A DNA stretch of 64,000 nucleotides from Corallium rubrum (lineage: Eukaryota; Cnidaria; Anthozoa; Scleralcyonacea; Coralliidae). Of this stretch, positions 1 to 9,081 are shown one piece after another. The stretch is taken from contig OZ035997.1 in NCBI GenBank assembly GCA_964035015.1, positions 17,509,923 through 17,573,922 on the forward strand, written 5' to 3'. Position numbers and translations under genes: made by a program. Positions within the stretch are counted from its first letter, which is position 1; each line of letters begins with the position of its first letter. The notes beneath the pieces were generated by a model that was given only the letters and a program-made list of their open reading frames with translations, was not told where the DNA came from and ran no database searches.

Positions 1-679
1 ATTTTTTATTTATTTTTACTCTAGATAACAATTCTTAATTGTTATATATTAGAACTGTGGTTTAATTAATATTAGAACTTAAACTATAACTATCCAAAGA
101 CTTCTTAGTGCCTTAAGATGCTTTAAATTAAACTGTTGACATTTTCTGCTTTTCTTCAGGTACAATGTAATATTCCTTTTGACAAAGATGATTCTGTGCA
201 TCCCCAAGCATTGTCATAGAACATAAAAGAACCAATCCCAATTCAACATATACATGTGCATGTACCAACTGTTTTATATAAAATAATATGGTGTACAGAA
301 CATTGAAGTAACCAAATAAAAGTCAAAATTGAGGGGTGTCTGAGTGTATCTACAGTATCACAAACAGTGTATAATATATAATGACAAAATAATTTAGAAG
401 AGGGCTGTATTCAGGTGATTCAAAATATGGTTTAGGCATGAGTAATAACAACCTAATGTACAATATAGATGTATTTCTGCATCATAAAGTCATTAAAACT
501 ATCCCAGTAAGCCCATTGGAATTTTACACTGGCCAATGCCAGAATGCTTTGCTTCCAAGAAAAAAATGTTAAAAGAAGCAAACTTGTAAACCATTGTTCA
601 ACAGCAGAGTAGGGTGATTTAGCACTGACTGCGGCAACCGATCTCATCCAAAATAATTTTCTTCAACATGAGTAAATAA
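1..679. other. AT-rich flank without recognisable gene
   Basis: No long reading frame, RNA gene or element terminus is recognised here. The stretch is AT-rich and differs in base composition from the RNA-gene array that begins near 3,020. It may be ordinary intergenic DNA outside the array, or an unrecognised old transposon. Confidence 0.4.
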
Positions 680-1285
680 TAGTAGTCAGGTGGCAGAATC
701 AGCTGAAAATTATCTTAGCAAAGCAAAGTAATTGTAGCCAGGAAGCAAAATCAGCTCAAGATAATCTTGATAAAGCACAACAATGCTAGTCAGGAGGCAA
801 AAATAAATTCAAAATCATCTTGGCAAAGCAGAATATTGGTAGTCAGGAAGTAAAATCATCTTATAAAAGCAGAATAATAGTACTCAGGAGGCAAAATCAA
901 TTCAAAATTATCTTGGCAGAGCAGAATAATAGTAGACATGAGGCAAAATCAATTCAAAATTATCTTGGTAGAGCAGAATAGTAGTCAGGAGGCAAAATCA
1001 ATTCAAAATTATCTTGGTAGAGCAGAATAATAGTAGTCAGGAGGCAAAATCAATTCAAAATTATCTTGGTAGAGCAGAATAATAGTAGTCAGGAGACAAA
1101 ATCAATTCAAAATTATCTTGGTAGAGCAGAATAATAGTAGTCAGGAGGCAAAATCAATTCAAAATTATCTTGGTAGAGCAGAATAATAGTAGTCATAGAA
1201 GTCAGGAGGCAAAATCAGTTCAAAATCAGAGTATTAATGGTATTAAAAGACAGCTATGAAAATTATCTTGGTTTGGCAAAGCAGT
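680..1285. repeat. minisatellite, about 50-58 bp period
   Basis: About ten to eleven direct repeats carry the recurring words AGTAGTCAGGAGGCAAAATC and TCAAAATTATCTTGGTAGAG. The copies between about 930 and 1,200 are nearly identical. Those toward 680 and 1,285 are diverged and vary in length, which is the usual pattern of a tandem repeat homogenised in its centre. There are no unique spacers between repeats, so it is not a CRISPR-like structure. Confidence 0.9.
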
Positions 1286-2009
1286 TTCACTTCGTACATG
1301 TATTCCTTTGATGATTCCTTCTCAAAATCTCACTTATTACAATATTAGATAATAAAACTTATGCAAATTATAAAACATATTTGCATAAAGAGACGAGCAT
1401 GAATCAAAATCTAATATTCTAATCAGCGATCACCTGATTATACGGAAAGCCGCTGAACAAATGTACTTTGGTTTCGTCGAAAGAAATGGCGAATGGCGCT
1501 TACCTTCTCTTAGCAATAAACTTGAACTTCGATCGCGTTGCGCGAAAGGTTTTCTTCGCACAGCACAAAGCATTTTACGCTATATTGGTAGACTATAGCC
1601 TCAACTTTCTTACTCAAACTTTAAATGTGACATTTCTATCCCGTAAATAACTCTAAACTAGAGAATACGTAATATTTTTGTCGAGTTTGATGTTAATGTC
1701 GTTAATACGCGTGATTTATGAAGAAATAGCAACATTTAAAGTTTGATTGTATTAGTACTAGTTGGTATCTGAAACATTAACAAGAAACTAGCTTTCGGGG
1801 AAGTGATTTTCCTTTCGCGCAGGGCGCGTTTGTTGATGGCCAATCTTTGTCGATCGTTTTATGCTTATAATTAATCACGTGACATTGCTTAAATAAACTA
1901 AAATTTTTTAAAAAATTCGCGTGGTCAATATGTATAACATTAACTTCTATACCAGTCATTTCCGTGTCGTTTCTCACCTAAAATGACGTTTCTTTTGCAT
2001 CTCATCAAT
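1286..2009. other. AT-rich stretch, nothing recognised
   Basis: No element end, RNA gene or convincing reading frame was found. A 60-codon frame at 1,468-1,650 shows no recognisable domain and is treated as chance. The right edge is where similarity to the retrotransposon ORF1 of 2,010-3,020 starts. It is therefore the approximate outer boundary of the U1-5S-U2 array. Confidence 0.4.
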
Positions 2010-3020
2010 TCATGCCGCGTTAGAGGCTGGACCCAGGCATTAAGATACCTGAGTGGTGACCAGGTACCCCACACCTAAAACAGGTACGAACCTGGCCTTT
2101 GTAAAAAATAGGGCACAAATGCCATCTGATCCGAACCTGGGAAGGTATGGGTGCATTTATTTCCATATGGACGGATCTCGTTCCAATAGGTAACCCATGG
2201 AAAACCTCCTGCTTGACACTGAAGATCTTGCCATAGGCCCCCAAAACTAATTTAATATCTTCGTCCGGGATTCCGTACGGAAGACGAAGAACGGTTACCC
2301 ATTTGGAACTGGACAGAGGGGCAAACGTGACCATGACCTCTAAAAGTGAGGCCAGCACTAGTAACCTCCTCCATTAAGGCAGGGGAGGGAAAGGTGACAC
2401 GCACCTTGTTAGCAGAAATGAGCTGCAAACACGAAAAATTGGTCAATAACCCCTGCACCTGCCGCTCAAATTCAGCAACCACCTGAGCGATCGTCGCTGG
2501 TGCGTCCTTTAAGGACAATTCCGGCAGGGTTATAAACCCGGAACGATTAGTGTATGGCTAAGCCATCACTGCAAACACACAAAATAGAAACAAGATAATC
2601 AGTACAAAACAACGGAGAAAACTCACGTCCCTCCACAGCCCAGGTGGAGGACTTCCGTGTAACACGCAGCGACGTCCCAAGGAGAGACATCCACACACGG
2701 TGCCGAACAGGGCACCAGAAAGCCAAGGCCGACGAGACCAATGACAGTCACCGAACAAGGCACCGGAAAACCAAGGTCAACAAGACCAACCACCGAACAG
2801 GGCACCAGAGAACCACGAGTCCACCACACGAACGAGGTGCAAAGGCTCCAAAAAGAGCCACCAGAAAGGCACGGTCTTGCACCAGGATGAACAGCAGGCG
2901 TTGAATAGCTCGTAGACGGAGCAGTAGTGTTACTAGGAGTAGCACTCCTAGAGCATGGATCCACCACAGTCTCTAATACTGAAACTAACAAGTAGAATCA
3001 GAGATCGCTAAGACTCAATT
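2010..3020 (-). mobile_element. diverged Tx1-type ORF1 element fragment in U2 (element E)
   Basis: Its 5' end abuts U2 nt 22 (GGCT) at 3,021, the same site 1 used by the elements at 23,366, 41,115 and 43,519. It encodes, in broken frames, the same protein layout: an N-terminal region with the VDPCS motif, an RRM-like segment and a CCHC knuckle. Similarity stops near 2,010-2,050, just after the knuckle, and no U2 3' half follows. The element and its U2 gene are therefore truncated at the edge of the array. Confidence 0.75.
2020..2991 (-). pseudogene. ORF1 nucleic-acid-binding protein fragment (Tx1-type), frameshifted
   Basis: The minus-strand frames 2623-2991, 2252-2518 and 2020-2358 together give pieces of an ORF1 protein. 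They hold the VVDPCS N-terminal motif, an RRM-like stretch containing VTVLRLPYGIPDEDIK, and a zinc knuckle CFRCGVPGHH (C-x2-C-x4-H), after which the frame leaves the family. At least two frame changes separate the pieces. In functional relatives such proteins bind the element RNA. Here it is decayed and has no ORF2. Confidence 0.7.
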
Positions 3021-3043
3021 AAGCCGATAGGCCGAGAAGCGAT
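3021..3043 (-). ncRNA. U2 snRNA gene copy 1, 5' fragment (nt 1-22)
   Basis: Read on the minus strand it begins ATCGCTTCTCGGCC, the invariant U2 5' end, and then reads TATCGGCT before switching to retrotransposon sequence. Metazoan U2 continues AAGATCAAGTGTAG at this point. No matching 3' half exists to the left, so this copy is destroyed. Its candidate PSE is at 3,094-3,101. Confidence 0.93.
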
Positions 3044-3156
3044 AACAACCAATAAAAAAGTTATGTTTTGCCTGGGAAGAAGCTGAAGCAACGATGTGGT
3101 TCGGCCCAGGTCAGCCCACGTGCTCGAAGCGTCTGAAAGAAAAAAAAAAGAAAAAG
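3044..3156 (-). promoter_or_regulatory. U2 promoter region with proximal sequence element and 5S terminator
   Basis: This 113-bp gap separates the 5S 3' end from the U2 start. AACCACAT (sense) lies at 3,094-3,101, that is -58 to -51 of U2, exactly where the same octamer sits upstream of U1. A T-rich run TTTTTTATTGG is at about -20. Next to the 5S end, sense TTTTTCTTTTTTTTT is a typical RNA polymerase III terminator. The layout repeats in every unit (25,184-25,295; 30,595-30,706; 42,466-42,578; 52,084-52,195; 63,831-63,944). Confidence 0.7.
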
Positions 3157-3276
3157 GTGTCTACGACACGGGGTATTCCCAGCCGGTCACCCATCCAAGT
3201 ACTAACCCCACCCGACTGGGCTTAACTTCGGTGATCAGACGAGAACCGGTGCTTTCCCGGTGGTATGGTCGTAGAC
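3157..3276 (-). rRNA. 5S rRNA gene copy 1
   Basis: This is a 120-nt gene beginning GTCTACGACCATACC and ending GTCGTAGACACC, so the terminal stem closes. It includes the internal control region words GATCACCGAAGTTAAGC and TTAGTACTTGGATGGGTGACC. Compared with the other copies, GACCGCCTGGG is GACCGGCTGGG here, a one-base change in the 3' domain. TATAAAAG lies at -30 to -23 and a T-run follows the 3' end. Confidence 0.96.
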
Positions 3277-3298
3277 ATTCGAGGAGGTGAAAATGTCG

Positions 3299-3306
3299 CT
3301 TTTATA
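3299..3306 (-). promoter_or_regulatory. TATA-like box of 5S rRNA gene
   Basis: Sense TATAAAAG occupies -30 to -23 relative to the 5S start at 3,276. The same octamer is at the same distance upstream of 5S copies 2, 3 and 5 (25,438-25,445; 30,849-30,856; 52,338-52,345). In copy 4 it is TACAAAAG (42,721-42,728). An upstream TATA-like element near -25 is known to support pol III transcription of 5S genes in several invertebrates. Confidence 0.65.
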
Positions 3307-3424
3307 GCGGTTGTTCGGCGTTGTGGCACGAGAGGCCGACGAGGAACAGAAGAACGGTGAAATCGAATGATCCACGAAGTTGTGTGCTCGCGTTGGATGA
3401 GTTTCCTTTCGATTGGTTTGTTGT

Positions 3425-3589
3425 AAGGGGACGAGCGCGAACACAGGTCCCCACTACCAGAAGTTATACGCTCGAGTTACCCACATTTGGAGTAATTGCA
3501 GGAGTCAACCCAGTCGAAGTGCAATGAGAGGGCCTCATCCTGAGAGGACTTCCTTGTTGATCAAAGTACCTCTCGCGTCAGGTAAGTAT
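3425..3589 (-). ncRNA. U1 snRNA gene copy 1
   Basis: About 165 nt. The 5' end ATACTTACCTG is the 5' splice-site-recognition sequence. Stem-loop II carries ATTGCAC (U1A loop). Stem-loop III is followed by the Sm site and the final hairpin GGGGACC...GTCCCC. In this copy the Sm site reads AACTTCTGG rather than AATTTCTGG in the other four copies, and loop III has two further changes, so this copy may be impaired. Its upstream PSE-like octamer is at 3,640-3,647. Confidence 0.95.
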
Positions 3590-3863
3590 GCATGTGTTTG
3601 TCGCAGAAAGCCTATGACCGGGTACCACGAGTCAGTGGCATGTGGTTAATAGGGTAATTTGTCAGCAACTTCATTTCGGCAGCCAGAATGTGGAGTAAAC
3701 AAAACTGACGAAAGAAACGTGCTTACCCCTCTCGGTCTTTAACAACGGTGTTGTCGTACGGCGTCGAACCCGATGTGTGCGTGGGTAGACTGAAGCGGCG
3801 GCGGTGAGGCGCTGGATCGTTGGTGGTTTTTGTTAATATAAACAATTGATGTGCAGAATTAGT
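3590..3863 (-). promoter_or_regulatory. U1 upstream region and U2-U1 spacer
   Basis: Sense AACCACAT at 3,640-3,647 is -58 to -51 of U1 and matches the U2 upstream octamer in sequence and distance. Further left (upstream on the minus strand) is the non-coding spacer shared with the other units. It ends at GCAGAATTAGT, where a CR1-type LINE has inserted. No other gene was seen in it. Confidence 0.65.
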
Positions 3864-4164
3864 ATTTTTGTATTTTTGTATTTAAAATTTATTTAGACAC
3901 GGTAACCATTCAGCAATTACAGCTGATTTTCAATGGGCCGTGCTATTACAATAAAAATATAAAAAGAAAATTACAAAAGATGTGAAGCCTACTTACTAGT
4001 CAGCTTCACGCTATAGTAGGTACTTATTACAATTTTACAACTATTATAACTACATAAATATATATTAATAAACACTAAAATAAATACTTTGAAGCCTATT
4101 CACACATATTACATGCATACAGTTTTGCATGAATTAATTAAGGTAATCTGCCACTCCAGTGCTG

Positions 4165-7056
4165 TCAACTTCTCCCCAAAGCATTAAAGTAATTATTAAT
4201 TAAGGTTTTGAAACTTCTTGTGGAGAGTTCATTATAGCAATTGACAGCATTGTTTGGCAGTTCATTCCATGCAGAAGCCCCCCGATACGAAAAAGATTTT
4301 TTCATGAAGTCAGTATTAGGTTTTCCTAAGTAGAGTTTACAGTCGTTGCTCCTTAACTGATACATATCATGGTTAAACTTAAACATTTCTGACATGTAAC
4401 CTGGTAGCTCGTCTTGGATGGCCTTAAATGTCGTCATAATTTCACGTTTCTTAAGTATGTTTTCAATTGGTTCCCAGCCTAAGCGTTCAAAGATTTCCCT
4501 AGATCTTATCTCATAGCTTGATCCGGTGATCACTCGAGCAGCTCTTTTTTGCATTTTATAAAGTTTATTAATATGTGTACAACTACCATCACTCCACACG
4601 GTAGAACAGTATGTGAAGTGAGGTAAAACTAATGAGTTATACATAGTAATGACCGTATCCAAGGTTACAAAACTTTTCGCGCGTCTTAATAATGCAATAG
4701 ATTTAGAGATCTTTTTACGTTGTGCATCAATATGCTCTCTGCATTTTAATTCTTCGTCCAGAATAATCCCTAGTACTTTCTTGTTTGTGACCTGTTTAAT
4801 GTTATAGCTACCAATTGTTATGTTGGGGTTTCCTGAAAATTGTTTCAATTTCCTCTTTGACGCTATTAACATAAATTCTGTTTTTTCTGTGTTAAGAGTT
4901 AGCTTGTTTGTCTCTAGCCAGATATTAACATTATGCAGATCATTGTTTATCTTATTTTCAATCTCTAAAAGCGAAGTACCAGAGCTTGATATACTGGTAT
5001 CGTCTGCAAACATTGAGGCCTGGGTTTGTTCCAGGCAATTTGGAAGATCATTAATATATACTGAGAATAATAATGGACCTAAATTAGAACCCTGCGGTAC
5101 TCCGCATGTTATTATATTCAGCTGTGAATCAATTCCTTGTATCGAGCACTTTTGCATTCTATTACTTATGTATGATTTAAAAAGATTCAGAGCTACTCCT
5201 CCAATTCCATAAATCTTTAGTTTTGATATTAAAATTTGGTGATCAACCGTATCGAACGCCTTTTTAAGATCAATGAACAAGACACCGTTTAGTATGCCTT
5301 TATCCATGTTCAATAGATATTGATCTGTTATTTGCAAGAGAGCAGTTTCTGTGGAATGGCACTTTCGAAAGCCAGATTGTTGTTTGACAATGATATTATT
5401 GTCATTTAAATAAAGAGCTAATTGATCTGAAATGAGCATTTCTAAGACCTTTGCAATTGCCGATATTACGGAGATTGGTCTATAGTTTCCACTTTCACTT
5501 TTATCTCCGTCCTTGAAAATTGGAGTTACTCTAGACTGTTTTAAATCGTCTGGGAATATACCAGTTACCAACACCAAGTTAAATATATAGAGCAATGACT
5601 CATATATAGTGTATCCTGCAGCCTTCAACAATTTATTTGTGATTTTATCAAGTCCTGCTGCTTTGTTTGTTTTCATCCTATTTAAAACATGAGTTAAATC
5701 CTCGACAGAGATTTGTTTAAACTCAAATCGGCTAGTACAAGGAGTAATGTATTGTAGGTGATCAACATTATTTGTTGGAATTTTTCCAGCCAATTTAGGT
5801 CCTATCTCACAGAAAAACTTATTGAACTCATTGGCAATGTTTTCATTGCCAGTAACGGTTTGTCCATCAACTTTAAGTTGGTTCAGTGCTGTTATTTTAG
5901 GTTTCCTTTTAAGTAATTCATTTATATACTTCCAACTGTCTTTACTATTTTTGCTATTCTCGAGCTTTGTTTGATAATAATGTGTTTTTGAATTCCTTAT
6001 TAACTTAGTAACTTGGTTTTTGCATCTTTTATAAGCCTCGTGATATGTAACAGAATTTAATTTCACTGCTTGTTTCTTAAGGTAATCTCTATGGTAACTT
6101 AGCTTTTTAATATCATTGTTAAGCCATGGGCAGCTTTCATTTCTTATTTTCCTAGATCTATATGGCGCATGAATATCTGCAATTTGATAAAATATTTCCT
6201 TCCACTCATGCAATGCAGTGTTCGGATCTGAATGTAACGTAAAGTATCTGAACGCTTCTGATAAGTCATGCTGGAAATCGCCTATATTAAAGTTTTTAAA
6301 TTGCCTTGTTTCTATAAACTTTGGTTCCTGCTTAGGAATTCCTATTTTTCTACAAATATATGCCAAGTTATGGTCACTTATACCCAATTCCATGACACCC
6401 GATCGAATAGTTTTAGTATCATCAATTTTCGTGATTATGATGTCTATCAATGTTTTTGTGTTAATGGTAGTTCTGGTTGGCATGTTAATATGTTGTTGTA
6501 ATTGGTAGATGTCTATTAGGTCCTGAAGTGTCCTAGTATTAGCATTATTATTACTATGGCTATTTAACATATTGCAGTTGAAATCACCTGTTATGACCAT
6601 CTCTTTATTTTCATTGTCGATATTTTTAAGGAAAGTTTCGAATTCATTGAAAAATTGCGGTTTTGATCCTGGAGGGCGGTACCAAGTAGAAACTAATAAT
6701 GGTTTACTTTTTGGCTTTCTTATTTCGAGACAAATTGCCTCAGCAGTATCAGGAGACAAATCAGTCCTATTTATGTATGGAATTATACTCCTTACATAAA
6801 CAGCTACTCCACCTCCATTTCGATTTCTGTCTTTCCTTATCAAGTCATAACCAGCTATTTCAACTTCAGAATTATATATAGAGCTATCAAGTCTTGTTTC
6901 ATTAATACAGAGTACATCAAAAGGTTGCTTAGATATAAATATAGACAATTCATCTATGTGTTTCATTAAGCTAGCAATATTTAAATGTCCAACCCTGAAG
7001 CCCTTAAGCTTGGGATAAGTCACTTCACACTCGTTTAAACTATTAATTGATGTCAA
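4165..7056 (-). CDS. CR1-type ORF2: APE endonuclease and reverse transcriptase
   Basis: 963 codons, uninterrupted. The first about 240 residues form an AP-like endonuclease with HLNIASL, NETRLD, TGDFNCN and SDHN, the conserved catalytic blocks. The reverse transcriptase follows at roughly 430-720, with NYRPISV, an FRKCHSTETALL segment, KKAFDTVDH, GVPQGSNLGPLLF and the catalytic FADD. A basic C-terminal region containing RAARVITGSSYEIRS, common in the Jockey/CR1 group, ends the protein. It nicks target DNA and primes reverse transcription of its own RNA. It differs from the second copy (33,521-36,415) by few residues and one missing Asn. All catalytic motifs are intact. Confidence 0.95.
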   Translation of the reverse strand: MTSINSLNECEVTYPKLKGFRVGHLNIASLMKHIDELSIFISKQPFDVLCINETRLDSSIYNSEVEIAGYDLIRKDRNRNGGGVAVYVRSIIPYINRTDLSPDTAEAICLEIRKPKSKPLLVSTWYRPPGSKPQFFNEFETFLKNIDNENKEMVITGDFNCNMLNSHSNNNANTRTLQDLIDIYQLQQHINMPTRTTINTKTLIDIIITKIDDTKTIRSGVMELGISDHNLAYICRKIGIPKQEPKFIETRQFKNFNIGDFQHDLSEAFRYFTLHSDPNTALHEWKEIFYQIADIHAPYRSRKIRNESCPWLNNDIKKLSYHRDYLKKQAVKLNSVTYHEAYKRCKNQVTKLIRNSKTHYYQTKLENSKNSKDSWKYINELLKRKPKITALNQLKVDGQTVTGNENIANEFNKFFCEIGPKLAGKIPTNNVDHLQYITPCTSRFEFKQISVEDLTHVLNRMKTNKAAGLDKITNKLLKAAGYTIYESLLYIFNLVLVTGIFPDDLKQSRVTPIFKDGDKSESGNYRPISVISAIAKVLEMLISDQLALYLNDNNIIVKQQSGFRKCHSTETALLQITDQYLLNMDKGILNGVLFIDLKKAFDTVDHQILISKLKIYGIGGVALNLFKSYISNRMQKCSIQGIDSQLNIITCGVPQGSNLGPLLFSVYINDLPNCLEQTQASMFADDTSISSSGTSLLEIENKINNDLHNVNIWLETNKLTLNTEKTEFMLIASKRKLKQFSGNPNITIGSYNIKQVTNKKVLGIILDEELKCREHIDAQRKKISKSIALLRRAKSFVTLDTVITMYNSLVLPHFTYCSTVWSDGSCTHINKLYKMQKRAARVITGSSYEIRSREIFERLGWEPIENILKKREIMTTFKAIQDELPGYMSEMFKFNHDMYQLRSNDCKLYLGKPNTDFMKKSFSYRGASAWNELPNNAVNCYNELSTRSFKTLINNYFNALGRS

Positions 7057-7119
7057 GCTGTTCGGAATTGTAGAATTTTCATCAGTGTTACCTACTATGG
7101 GACTTTCATAATGAGGCAG

Positions 7120-8808
7120 TCAATACTTAATTTTTAAAGTGTCAATAATATTTTTTGCAAAAGTTGCAGTCCCTTGATTATTAAGGTGAACCCCATATGG
7201 ATTTAAGTGCTTTCCAAGGATATTTTTGTGAGATATAAGACCCCAATTATTATTGGTGCATACCTGTGATAACTTCGTATTGACTTGTTTAACTTTAGTA
7301 TTAATTTGTGGGTCATCGTTCCTTGTTATCAATTCTGAGATGATTAGCTTCGTTGTTGGGAATTTCTTGTTAATCTCTTGCCCAAGGTTAGCTATTGATG
7401 TTGATATTTGGTGTGGGGAACTTTGCTTTAAATCATTCGTTCCGACATGCATGATCAAATAATCAGGGGCATAATTCAGCGTTGGCTTAACGTAGTGATG
7501 CATATCTGCCACTATTGCTCCAGGGAAAGTTTTAACATTGACATTTCGCTTGAGACTTTTTCGGAGCTTTGCCGGATTGACGTATTTAATCATCGAGTCT
7601 CCGACAATGGCTACATCAACGTGACGGTCCAGTTTCGAGCTCTGCTGGCTTTTTGACTCATCTTTATTGACTTGTTCTTGGTTTGGTTTGCTTTTGGACC
7701 TAAGTGGTCCTTTATTGCGGTTTAATTGGGTGTTGTTGGATTGAATACATTTGTCCTTGCTACTAGAGGATCCATCTTGGCCTTGAGTTGTTATGGTCAT
7801 TTCATTATCGTCATCAATACACGTGTTTTTCCTGGTAGAAGATCCATCTTGGCCTTGTGTTGTTATGATCACTTCATTATCATCATTAACATCACTTAAA
7901 ATTGAGTAGCGATTATTTTTTAATTGATTACTACTATTGTATTCCGTTTCACCTGACTTGATTTGAGACCCTGATGGAGTGTTCTTTTGTTGATTCGCAA
8001 CATTCCACAGCATAGATTTATTACATTTTTGATCTTCTTGTAAAATTTTTATAACTGTGATTAGGCTATTTTTCTCGTCTTCAAGATCTTTAGTTTTGGC
8101 AGTCATATCCGACACTATAAGTTTGTAATTATTCAACTGCTGTGTCAGTGCTGTATTTTCTTTCTTCAGCGAAATATTTTCAGTCCTAAGAAGTACTTTA
8201 TATTCATCTTGTTGTGACGCTTCGTTGCGGCTTACATTAGCGTCGCTCGTATTAACAGATTTCAACTCTTGAAATTCTTGCCGAAGCTTCTCGAATTTGT
8301 ATTCTAGCCGCTCTTCGAGACTTCTCATTTGATTAAGAGCTGCTGTTACTTTCATCTCTTCGCTCGAGTTAGAAGTAATTCCGCTTTCTATGTTTTCTTT
8401 ATCGCCATACCCGTCGCTAGAATGTGTTAAAGCTTCGCCGTACTCGTCGCTAGGGTGTAATAAGGTTTCGTTCATCGAGTTGTTGTAATTCACCATAGTT
8501 CTTAGTTGAGATTTAAGGTCGTCGCTTTCTTCTCCAGATATTGTTAGAGAATTGTTCTTATAATACCATCTTATTATACCATTATCCAGCTCGAGTTGTT
8601 TACAGTCACCGCCTGGCGATGTCCATGATGTTTTCTTTTCGAACAATTTATCCATGAAAGCTGTTAGATTTTCGAACGAGCCATTCCATTTAAGCTTTCC
8701 TTTATCGGTTATGCTTAAATGTTCAACGATGCTGTTACTGTACATACAGCTATTTTCCAAATTAGTAAGAGAAATATCGGAGCTATCAAACAGACGTCCT
8801 TCCGCCAT
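7120..8808 (-). CDS. CR1-type ORF1 with coiled coil and SGNH-hydrolase-like domain
   Basis: 562 codons, open. Residues roughly 150-260 are heptad-rich and charged (coiled coil; likely multimerisation). From about residue 400 the protein resembles the SGNH/GDSL esterase domain known from ORF1 of some CR1/L2 elements: block I VAIVGDSM, block III HVGTNDLK, and a C-terminal PYGVHLNNQG corresponding to block V. The Asp normally three residues before the block V His is Tyr in both copies, so catalysis is uncertain. It lies 63 bp upstream of ORF2 on the same strand. Its role is probably RNP assembly, membrane association or both. Confidence 0.88.
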   Translation of the reverse strand: MAEGRLFDSSDISLTNLENSCMYSNSIVEHLSITDKGKLKWNGSFENLTAFMDKLFEKKTSWTSPGGDCKQLELDNGIIRWYYKNNSLTISGEESDDLKSQLRTMVNYNNSMNETLLHPSDEYGEALTHSSDGYGDKENIESGITSNSSEEMKVTAALNQMRSLEERLEYKFEKLRQEFQELKSVNTSDANVSRNEASQQDEYKVLLRTENISLKKENTALTQQLNNYKLIVSDMTAKTKDLEDEKNSLITVIKILQEDQKCNKSMLWNVANQQKNTPSGSQIKSGETEYNSSNQLKNNRYSILSDVNDDNEVIITTQGQDGSSTRKNTCIDDDNEMTITTQGQDGSSSSKDKCIQSNNTQLNRNKGPLRSKSKPNQEQVNKDESKSQQSSKLDRHVDVAIVGDSMIKYVNPAKLRKSLKRNVNVKTFPGAIVADMHHYVKPTLNYAPDYLIMHVGTNDLKQSSPHQISTSIANLGQEINKKFPTTKLIISELITRNDDPQINTKVKQVNTKLSQVCTNNNWGLISHKNILGKHLNPYGVHLNNQGTATFAKNIIDTLKIKY

Positions 8809-8830
8809 GACTGCCTGCCTGTGGCCGTCA

Positions 8831-8912
8831 TGGAATCAAGTAAGCCGTGAATGTTACTTGTGCTGTTGATGAGTTTTTGCTTTATTTTCGATGGTGATGT
8901 TCTTCCCCGAAG
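8831..8912 (-). promoter_or_regulatory. U2 3' flank with UUCG hairpin
   Basis: Downstream of U2 the sense strand reads TCTTCCC-TTCG-GGGAAGA (8,901-8,918), a 7-bp stem with a UUCG tetraloop overlapping the mature 3' end. It is preserved in U2 copies at 26,138, 31,465, 43,338 and 52,954, and with one end change at 10,309. It could be a 3'-end formation or stability element. The rest is the spacer interrupted by the CR1 insertion. Confidence 0.55.
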
Positions 8913-9081
8913 GGAAGAGGGCCGTACTCGGAGGTAGTGCAATACCGAGACAACCCATGGCCAGGGCGAAGCAAGCTTCAATCCCATGGCCGAAGCCCAA
9001 AAATCAGTTTAATATATGAGCCAGGCGTTGCCTGGCATATCAGATATTAAGCTGATAAGAACAGATACTACACTTGATCTT
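8913..9081 (-). ncRNA. U2 snRNA gene, 3' part (nt 23 to end)
   Basis: Sense AAGATCAAGTGTAGTATCTG starts the fragment. It continues with the stem-loop IIa/IIb region, the Sm-type site GATTTTTGGG, and stem-loop IV CTCGGTATTGC...CTCCGAG. The 3' end position near 8,913 is by alignment to metazoan U2 and uncertain by a few bases. Upstream it is joined to the 3' end of an ORF1-only element (9,082), so nt 1-22 are missing and the gene cannot give normal U2. Confidence 0.93.

Larger units (their letters stand above)
3864..8830 (-). mobile_element. CR1/L2-like LINE, full-length copy 1
   Basis: The element is inserted in the U2-U1 spacer between GCAGAATTAGT and GGAATCAAG, which are contiguous in other units (for example near 26,060). 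The 3' end carries a short octamer-like tail (sense ACAAAAAT repeated), typical of CR1-type LINEs that lack poly(A). It encodes ORF1 (7,120-8,808) and ORF2 (4,165-7,056), both open, with a 5' UTR of only about 20 bp. A nearly identical copy lies at 33,217-38,180, which indicates recent movement. It is not targeted to U2. Confidence 0.93.

Noticed and set aside
680..1285. Possible CRISPR-like array of about 55-bp repeats
   Set aside because: Repeats are contiguous with no unique spacers, degrade toward both ends and lie in animal DNA. It is a minisatellite.
2644..2904. Arg/Lys-rich 86-codon protein on the plus strand
   Set aside because: It is antisense to an internally repetitive part of the ORF1 fragment (GCACCAGA-type repeats), and no independent evidence supports it.
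4820..5212. Plus-strand open frames of 60-140 codons antisense to the LINE ORFs (also 34,179-34,601, 38,944-39,360, 48,689-49,231 and others)
   Set aside because: They lie antisense to intact or decayed RT genes, follow the codon structure of the opposite strand and show no domains of their own.
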